Of a stretch of 64,000 nucleotides of DNA, positions 58,805 through 64,000 are shown in pieces (the first letter of the stretch is position 1; each line of letters starts with the position of its first letter). The notes below the pieces were generated by a model. That model did not search any database. It was not told where the DNA came from and was given only the letters and a program-made list of their open reading frames with translations. This DNA comes from an uncultured Acidimicrobiia bacterium (lineage in GTDB: Bacteria > Actinomycetota > Acidimicrobiia > Spongiisociales > Spongiisociaceae): the NCBI GenBank assembly GCA_958295745.1, contig OY282370.1:1359724-1423723 (forward strand), given 5' to 3'. The position numbers were made by a program, and so were the translations under genes.

Positions 58805-59518
58805 TTACCCGTCTTCTTCGACGTCTGCCGCCACCACGGTTATGTTGTCGTACCCGCCGGCCTGGTTGGCCGCTTCGATCAGGTTCTGTACGGCCTCCGC
58901 CGGCGCCCCGTTCTCCAGGATGGGCTGGATCTCCTCGTCGGGCAGCATCTCGTTCAGGCCGTCAGAGCACAGCATCAGCCGGTCGCCGGCCCGGAGCCGG
59001 ACCTCGCAGGCGTCGACCTTCACGTCCTCTGCGAAACCAAGCCCCCGGTTCAGGTAGAACTTGTAGGGGCTGCGGCGGGCCTGCTCCTCGGTGAGCTGCC
59101 CCATCTCGAACATCTCCTGGGCAAGGGTGTGATCTACGGTGAGCTGTTCTATCCCTCCGTCCCGAAGCAGGTAGGCGCGGCTGTCCCCTACATGCCGCAA
59201 GGAGAGAGAGCCGTCGGGGTGGAGCTTCGCCAAGGTGAGGGTGGTGCCCATTCCGGATCGGCCGGGGTTGCGCCGGCCTGATTCCATGACCGCCCTGTTG
59301 GCGGCTTCGACCCGCTCGTCGAGGGGAACGCCTCTAGCGGTCGCGCAGTCGACGGCGATGCGGCTGGCCACTTCCCCGGCGGGGAGGCCGCCCATTCCGT
59401 CTGCCACCGCCAGGAGGAGGGGCCGGGATCCGCAGCCGTCCTGTTCGGGGTGGTAGGCGTCTTCGTTGTTGCTTTTGACCCGGCCGGCATCGGTGCCGCC
59501 GGCCCATGTGAACCTCAT
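58805..59518 (-). CDS. PP2C-family protein phosphatase, copy 2 (PstP-like)
   Basis: A 237-residue PPM phosphatase: GRVKSNNEDAYH with metal-binding D20, AVADGMGGLPAGEVAS, MGTTLTLAKLHPDG, HVGDSRAYLLRDGGI, LMLCSDGLNEML and GYDNITVVAADV, all PP2C motifs with the metal-binding aspartates present. It overlaps the preceding phosphatase gene by 4 bp. It should dephosphorylate PknB and its substrates. Unlike mycobacterial PstP it has no membrane segment. Confidence 0.93.
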   Translation of the reverse strand: MRFTWAGGTDAGRVKSNNEDAYHPEQDGCGSRPLLLAVADGMGGLPAGEVASRIAVDCATARGVPLDERVEAANRAVMESGRRNPGRSGMGTTLTLAKLHPDGSLSLRHVGDSRAYLLRDGGIEQLTVDHTLAQEMFEMGQLTEEQARRSPYKFYLNRGLGFAEDVKVDACEVRLRAGDRLMLCSDGLNEMLPDEEIQPILENGAPAEAVQNLIEAANQAGGYDNITVVAADVEEDG

Positions 59519-60261
59519 GTAGATGCCTGTAGTTCTCTTTCGGAACCGCCGCCGCCCCCGTCGATGTCTACGACCAACACCGTGATGTTGTCATTCCCGC
59601 CTGCTCGGTTGGCCGCTTCGATCAGCCCCCATACCGCGTCCGACGGCGCCCCGTTCTCCAGGATGGGCCTGATCTGTTCGTCGGGCAGCATCCCGTTGAG
59701 GCCGTCCGAGCACAGCATCAGCCGGTCGCCCTCTTCCAGATCGATCATGAGCTCTTCCACTTCCAGGTTGTCTACGAAGCCCAGCGCCTGGGTCAACCAG
59801 GAGCTGCGGGGGTGATTGCGGGCCTCCTCCCTGGTTATCTTTCCCTGCTCGACCAGCTCCTGCGCCATGTTGTGGTCGATGGTGAGCTGGTCGAGGCGGC
59901 CGCCGCGGAGCAGGTAGGCGCGGCTGTCCCCCACGTGCCCCACCGCCATGCGGCCGTCGGGGTGGAGCTTCGCCAAGGTGAGGGTGGTGCCCATCCCCGC
60001 CAGGTCGGTGTCCTCGAGCACGGCCTCCAGGACGGCGGCGTTGGCGGCGTGCACCAGATCTATGGGGGCGCCGTCGGCGGCGACGGCCCCGTCGAGGGCG
60101 GCCCGGCTGGCCACCTCGCCCCCGGCATGGCCGCCCATCCCGTCCGCCACCGCCACCAGCATGGCTTCGCCGCCGCAGCCGTCCTGCTCGGGGTAGAAGG
60201 TGTCCTCGTTGTTAGAACGCTTCCTGCCGATATGGGTGCCGCCGGCCCATGTGAACTTCAA
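59515..60261 (-). CDS. PP2C-family protein phosphatase, copy 1 (PstP-like)
   Basis: A 248-residue paralogue of the next gene with the same motif series (RSNNEDTFYPEQDGCGGEA, VADGMGGHAGGEVASRA, MGTTLTLAKLHPDGRMAVGH, CSDGLNGMLPD, NDNITVLVVDIDGG). The two proteins are clearly similar throughout, so this is a tandem duplication. It has no membrane anchor. It overlaps fhaB by 4 bp and begins the phosphatase pair in the operon. Confidence 0.93.
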   Translation of the reverse strand: MKFTWAGGTHIGRKRSNNEDTFYPEQDGCGGEAMLVAVADGMGGHAGGEVASRAALDGAVAADGAPIDLVHAANAAVLEAVLEDTDLAGMGTTLTLAKLHPDGRMAVGHVGDSRAYLLRGGRLDQLTIDHNMAQELVEQGKITREEARNHPRSSWLTQALGFVDNLEVEELMIDLEEGDRLMLCSDGLNGMLPDEQIRPILENGAPSDAVWGLIEAANRAGGNDNITVLVVDIDGGGGGSERELQAST

Positions 60262-60671
60262 GTCACCTCCAAGACGGTTTTGCCGATCTGTACGGCGTCG
60301 CCCTTGTTGAGCTTCAAGGGGGCGGTTACCCGTTTCCCGTTCACGTATGTGCCGTTGGTGCTGCCCAGGTCGAACAAGGACAGGTTACCGGCCTCGTTCA
60401 CCAACCGAACGTGGAAATCCGAGGCGAAGGCGTCGTCCACGAGCACATCCGCCTGCCCGCTCCTGCCGAGGACGATCGGCTGGCGCACGTCCACGCCCAT
60501 GCCCTTCTGGGTCTCGCTGCGGATCACGGTCAGCCCGGCGCCGCGGCGGGTGCGCGCCCCCGGTTGGCCGGTGCCGATATGGGCGGAGATGGCCTTGCCG
60601 ATCTGCCAGACGAACAGGTATATGAAGGCCACGAAGATCAACTTCAGCGAGACCAGGATGACGGCGGGCAT
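60258..60671 (-). CDS. fhaB: FHA-domain protein (FhaB/FipA-like)
   Basis: A 137-residue protein with an N-terminal membrane helix (about 5-24, ILVSLKLIFVAFIYLFVWQI) and a C-terminal FHA domain (about 65-135): VLGRSGQADVLVDD, the phosphothreonine-pocket region ASDFHVRLV where most FHA proteins have SRxH, and DLGSTNGTYVNGKRV. It binds phosphothreonine proteins made by PknB. FhaA, the usual neighbour, is not seen upstream. Confidence 0.9.
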   Translation of the reverse strand: MPAVILVSLKLIFVAFIYLFVWQIGKAISAHIGTGQPGARTRRGAGLTVIRSETQKGMGVDVRQPIVLGRSGQADVLVDDAFASDFHVRLVNEAGNLSLFDLGSTNGTYVNGKRVTAPLKLNKGDAVQIGKTVLEVT

Positions 60672-60729
60672 GTTTCAAAGGATAGGCGGCGCGAGGCCGG
60701 CGCCCCTGCCCACCCCGACCGAAACTTTC

Positions 60730-60745
60730 ATGAACGACCGGGGTT
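60730..60745 (+). repeat. Dispersed repeat R1, copy 3
   Basis: ATGAACGACCGGGGTT, one mismatch from the core at 15566-15581, in the 92-bp gap between fhaB and the aldolase gene. Confidence 0.55.
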
Positions 60746-60763
60746 GGCGGTTCGTCCTTCGGG

Positions 60764-61546
60764 TCAGTAGAGGGGCCCGCCTCCGTCCGCCGGCGCGGCG
60801 CCGCTCGCATAGGACACGGCTTTGCGGACGGCCGCCTGGAAGGCTGCGAAGTCGGATACCACGGTGACCATGCGAAACCCCCGCGCCAGCCGGTCGGCGG
60901 CGGCGGCGGGAGAGGCCTGGATGCCGGGCGCCACGCCGTGGCGGTCGCAGGCCGCCTTGATACGGTCGAGCATGGCCAGGAACGGTTCGGCGCTGGTGCC
61001 CGGCCGATACCCCATCGATATGGACAGGTCCGATGGCCCCACGTAGGCCACGTCGATGCCGGGGACCGCCAGGATGCGGTCCAGATCGTCGACCGCGGCC
61101 AGCGTCTCGATCATGGGGATGCACAGCACCTCCTCGTCGGTCCGTTCGTAGTAGTCGGCGCCCTCGGTCATAGCCGCCCGGATCGCTCCGAAGCTGCGCT
61201 CGCCGAGCGGCGGGAACCGGCAGGCGGAGGCTACGGCGGCCGCTTCCTCGGCCGAGTTGACCATCGGAACGATCACCCCCATCGCCCCGGCGTCGAGGAC
61301 GGTCGAGATGTTGGCGGTCGAGTATTCCGGCACCCGGACGATGGGCGTGACGCCTCCCAGGGCGACGGCCGGAAGCATCTGCACCACATCGGAGTAGCCG
61401 ATGAGGCCGTGCTGCATGTCGATGCATAGGTAGTCGAGGCCTGAGTAGGCCGCAGCCTCTGCGGTCATCGGGCTGGGTATGGTGAGCCAACCGCCGACCG
61501 CCTGCTGCCCGGACGCAAGCTTGGCGCGGAGTGGATTAGGTCGCAT
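60764..61546 (-). CDS. HpcH/HpaI-family aldolase
   Basis: A 260-residue class II pyruvate-type aldolase: LCIDMQHGLIGYSD near 46-59, GVIVPMVNSAEEA near 84-96, CRFPPLGERSFG, MIETLAAVDDLDRIL with the metal-ligand glutamate, and VAYVGPSDLSISMGY with the second metal ligand. It cleaves or forms 2-keto-hydroxy acids such as 4-hydroxy-2-oxoheptanedioate. The exact substrate is not decided. Transcription should come from its own promoter upstream of 61546. Confidence 0.92.
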   Translation of the reverse strand: MRPNPLRAKLASGQQAVGGWLTIPSPMTAEAAAYSGLDYLCIDMQHGLIGYSDVVQMLPAVALGGVTPIVRVPEYSTANISTVLDAGAMGVIVPMVNSAEEAAAVASACRFPPLGERSFGAIRAAMTEGADYYERTDEEVLCIPMIETLAAVDDLDRILAVPGIDVAYVGPSDLSISMGYRPGTSAEPFLAMLDRIKAACDRHGVAPGIQASPAAAADRLARGFRMVTVVSDFAAFQAAVRKAVSYASGAAPADGGGPLY

Positions 61547-62380
61547 ACCCCCATGATGGCAGGAAGACGCGGCAATTCCTAGAAGAACCCTGACGGCGCG
61601 AGAATCCGGCGGCGATTTTCCGGGAGGCAGCCCCGAGTGGCCGTGCGCCCTTCCAACCCCTTGCCGCCCGCGGCGGCCGGCAAGTCGTCCACCAAGGGTA
61701 TTGATACTGTCCTATTTATATTGTATAGTGATAGTTACCAAAGCACAAATATCACCGCAGGGTTCTAGAGAGAGGCGGTGATCACAATCGGACCCATTGC
61801 TGCGGGCGGCCAGAGGGCCTCGGAGACAGAGCCCACGCGCCGGAAACAGGGGTCCGATCCTGAGTGGCGGCGGTGGGGGTAGGGCCCAGGAGGGAGGGCC
61901 TGTTTTGCGCAGATTTTCGCGTTCTCGGATGGGTTTCCCGGAGTTGACCGTTCCCGGACGATCCTGCCCGGTGAACATAGGGTGAGCGTTCACACAGGGT
62001 TGGCGGTGATGTTGCGTAGTCACTGTCACCCCGCGGAGATTCAGGCCGCATCCGTGATGTTTGTCGAAGGGATCTGATCCGAAGCCGAGGCCGGGGGCGG
62101 TTGGACGTTGACTCTGTTTGTTCATGGCCGGGCGTTTGGGGTGGGCGGCACAGGCATTGAAGACCGGCTCGGCCCGCGCCCGGGTTGCCTCATCCGACCG
62201 CCGCCGGGCGGATATAGTGGGCATTGTTTGTACTTCTTTACTTTTGGTAATAGTGAAAAGTATTGAATATGAACATCAGGGGATGGCCTTGGAACTACCT
62301 GTCCAGGGAGAAAGACAGGTATGGTTTGCCGCCGCGCCCTCTTCCGCCGAGGGCGGGCAGGTAGAGGAGGAGCGATCCGT
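61547..62380. other. Long stretch without a convincing gene, with inverted repeats
   Basis: About 830 bases. Frames on both strands are open but have no family-like sequence or good starts. It contains perfect arms ATCACCGC (61751-61758) and GCGGTGAT (61775-61782), and ATCGGACCC (61787-61795) with GGGTCCGAT (61850-61858). An AT-rich patch lies at 61700-61750 and another at 62220-62280. It may hold an RNA, regulatory region or the remains of a mobile element. Confidence 0.45.
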
Positions 62381-63952
62381 ATGCCCAGAGCCGACACCCT
62401 CGCTGCCGTTGCCATGTCGGAACTCGCCGCCGCCGGTTCCGGCCTCATGTTCGGGGTTCCGGGGGAGACCAACCTCGTGATGATCGAGAAAGGGGCGGAG
62501 GTCGGCATCCGTTTCGTCCTCACCCACGGCGAGACCGCCGCCTGCATCGCGGCGGGCGTATACGGCGGGCTGACCGGAGCGCCGGGGGTGGCGGCGGTAA
62601 CCCGGGGGCCCGGGGTTGCCTCGGCGGCCAACGGAATGGCCCAGGCCACCCTCGACCGGTTCCCGCTGATACTGCTCGCCGACGCGATTTCCGCCGCCGA
62701 CCGGGGCCGGATAGCCCATCAGCGATTCGACCAGCGGCAGATGATGGCGCCCGTCACCAAATGGACCGGCGTCCTCGGATACGAGAACCCTGCGGAGGTG
62801 ATCCGCCGGGCGGCCCGGCTGGCTGTTTCCTCCCCGTCCGGCGCCGTTCACCTCGACTTCGACCCCACTGCGCCGGGCGGCCGCCCGCCCCTCCCGCCGC
62901 ACCCGGCGGCGCTCGACCCAGACGCATTGGAACGGGCCGGGGATCTGGTTGCCGCCTCCCGACGACCGGTGTTCCTGATAGGCGCCGGGGCGGTTCCCTG
63001 GGCCGGGGCGGTGCGCTCCCTGGTCGAGGGCCTGGACATCCCGGCCCTGGTTACCTACCAGGCGAAAGGTGTGATCCCCGACACCTCGCCCTGTTTCGGA
63101 GGTCTCTTCACCAACTCCGCGTCCGAGCAGGCCTTGGTGGACGAGGCCGACCTGATCGTGGCCGTGGAGCTAGATCCGGTGGAGCCCCTGGCGAGGCCCT
63201 GGCCCTACCGGGCGCCGGTGCTGGCCTTGAACACCCGTCCCCTCACCGATTCCTATTACCCAGTGGAGGTCGAGGTAACCGGCCTCATCGACGCCGCCTT
63301 GGCCGGTCTCCGGGGTTCGTTCCAGGCCACATGGCCGGCCGGAGCGGGGCCGCAGGCCCACGCCCGGGTGCGGGAGGAGCTGTACGTCGAGGGACCGGGG
63401 TTTTCGCCCTTCGATCTGGTGGAAGCGGTGGCCGAGGCCGGACCGGACGATCCGGTGGTGACGGTGGACGCGGGCGCCCATTTTCTGGTGATCATGCCCA
63501 ACTGGGAGGTGCGGCGCCCCCTGGACCTGTTCATCTCGAACGGCCTGGCCACCATGGGTTACGCCCTGCCGGCCGCCATCGGCGCCGCCTTGGCCCGGCC
63601 CGACCGCCCGGTGCTTTGCATGGTGGGGGACGGCGGGCTGGGGATGACGCTGGCCGAGCTGGAGACGGCGGCCAGGCTGGGCCTCGACATCACGGTGGTG
63701 GTTTTCAACGACGGGACCCTCAGCCTCATCGACATAAAGCGTGGTTCGCAGCCGCAGGAAAGCGTCAACGCCGTGAACTATGGCCCCATCGATTTCGCTG
63801 GGGCGGCCCGGGCGTTGGGAATGGAGGGCCACTTGGCCCGGGGTCCCGATGAAGTCCGTCGGGTGCTGGCCGCAGGGAGGGGACCCCGGTTGATCGACGC
63901 CCGCATCGATCCGGGCGCCTATGTCCACGTGATACGAACCGCCCGCGGCTGA
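62381..63952 (+). CDS. Thiamine-diphosphate-dependent enzyme (acetolactate synthase-like)
   Basis: A 523-residue ThDP enzyme with the three-domain plan. The activating glutamate is E51 in LTHGETAACIAAGVYGG. The middle domain contains SRRPVFLIGAGAVPWAG. The ThDP/Mg motif GDGGLGMTLAELETAARLGL starts near 416, with the second Asn side in VVFNDGTLSLIDIKR. It is shorter than IlvB and lacks a partner subunit gene, so it is more likely a decarboxylase, benzaldehyde-lyase-like or sulfoacetaldehyde-type enzyme than the valine-pathway synthase. The ATG at 62381 has GAGGAGGAG upstream. Confidence 0.9.
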   Translation: MPRADTLAAVAMSELAAAGSGLMFGVPGETNLVMIEKGAEVGIRFVLTHGETAACIAAGVYGGLTGAPGVAAVTRGPGVASAANGMAQATLDRFPLILLADAISAADRGRIAHQRFDQRQMMAPVTKWTGVLGYENPAEVIRRAARLAVSSPSGAVHLDFDPTAPGGRPPLPPHPAALDPDALERAGDLVAASRRPVFLIGAGAVPWAGAVRSLVEGLDIPALVTYQAKGVIPDTSPCFGGLFTNSASEQALVDEADLIVAVELDPVEPLARPWPYRAPVLALNTRPLTDSYYPVEVEVTGLIDAALAGLRGSFQATWPAGAGPQAHARVREELYVEGPGFSPFDLVEAVAEAGPDDPVVTVDAGAHFLVIMPNWEVRRPLDLFISNGLATMGYALPAAIGAALARPDRPVLCMVGDGGLGMTLAELETAARLGLDITVVVFNDGTLSLIDIKRGSQPQESVNAVNYGPIDFAGAARALGMEGHLARGPDEVRRVLAAGRGPRLIDARIDPGAYVHVIRTARG

Positions 63953-63963
63953 GCCGGCCTCCT

Positions 63964-63974
63964 CGAATATCACA
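63964..63974 (-). repeat. 3'-end motif R3, copy 3
   Basis: TGTGATATTCG on the minus strand, two bases after a TAG that would end a minus-strand gene entering from the right edge, and followed by a short GAGG/GGCTC pairing possibility. Confidence 0.4.
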
Positions 63975-63975
63975 C

Positions 63976-64000
63976 CTATACGTCGAGCCGGTAGAAACGG
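63976..64000 (-). CDS. Possible C-terminal end of a minus-strand gene (partial)
   Basis: Reading from the edge on the minus strand the last codons are RFYRLDV followed by TAG at 63978-63976. Only seven codons are visible. The support is the convergent geometry with the preceding gene and the R3 motif directly after the stop. Confidence 0.25.

Noticed and set aside
61712-62224. Minus-strand open frame of 170 codons in the intergenic region
   Set aside because: No family-like segments, no ribosome site, and low-complexity composition. Treated as non-coding.

Overview
The window is high-GC chromosomal DNA from an actinobacterium, and it spans the replication-origin region. Evidence for this includes: a gene order that closely follows the Mycobacterium tuberculosis block from pcnA/sigM/trxB2/trxC through parB-parA-jag-yidC-yidD-rnpA-rpmH-dnaA-dnaN-recF-DUF721-gyrB-gyrA-DUF3566, then tRNA-Ile, tRNA-Ala, crgA, trpG, pknB, pbpA, rodA, PP2C and fhaB; a predicted F420-dependent luciferase-like oxidoreductase; PASTA-type PknB; CrgA; and ParABS with consensus parS. 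Several mycobacterial neighbours are missing at the expected places (rsmG, cwlM, pknA, fhaA, and the MurJ part of MviN). I infer a deep-branching lineage, perhaps Acidimicrobiia-like. That placement is from recalled synteny and was not tested phylogenetically.

Left flank (1-12.8 kb) is accessory. It holds an acyl-CoA dehydrogenase, a low-GC TPR gene translationally coupled to a Phd/RelE-type toxin-antitoxin pair, an F420-type oxidoreductase with three MaoC hot-dog hydratase genes, and a complete type I restriction-modification operon (hsdM, an unknown membrane-protein gene, hsdS, hsdR) followed by an 87-residue unknown. The TPR gene, the membrane-protein gene and the target-recognition parts of hsdS are much more AT-rich than everything around them, which suggests transfer.

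Origin core (12.9-34.9 kb). First come CCA-adding enzyme and a histone-deacetylase-fold gene. They are followed by a tightly overlapped series of a membrane pseudokinase, an ECF sigma factor, its putative anti-sigma factor and a small membrane protein, then trxB and trxA. ParB/ParA with two perfect parS sites follow, then KhpB (Jag), YidC, YidD, RnpA and L34 (rpmH, 44 codons). Divergently come DnaA, DnaN, RecF, DciA (DUF721), GyrB, GyrA and two tandem DUF3566 membrane proteins. DnaA-box-like sites lie just before the preferred dnaA start and between dnaA and dnaN.

Inserted block (34.9-49.5 kb). Between DUF3566 and the tRNA-Ile/tRNA-Ala genes lie an oligopeptide ABC transporter with a fused double ATPase, and a cobalamin riboswitch controlling a B12/corrinoid ABC importer plus the adenosyltransferase CobO. 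A VapBC45-like toxin-antitoxin pair, a crotonase, a solitary Phd-like antitoxin and decayed gene fragments also lie here.

Right part (49.6-64 kb). It contains a thiolase, a PPOX flavoprotein, CrgA, TrpG/PabA, an orphan ABC ATPase, and the cell-wall signalling operon fhaB-PP2C-PP2C-rodA-pbpA-pknB. Its pbpA has lost the SxxK, SxN and KTG motifs. An HpcH/HpaI aldolase, an 830-bp stretch without a convincing gene, and a thiamine-diphosphate enzyme close the window.

The most unusual signals are the apparently dead PbpA beside an intact RodA, the free-standing pseudokinase in place of MviN, the membrane protein embedded in the type I R-M operon, the toxin-antitoxin-TPR operon, three families of short dispersed intergenic motifs, and many short exact tandem duplications in linkers and intergenic DNA.
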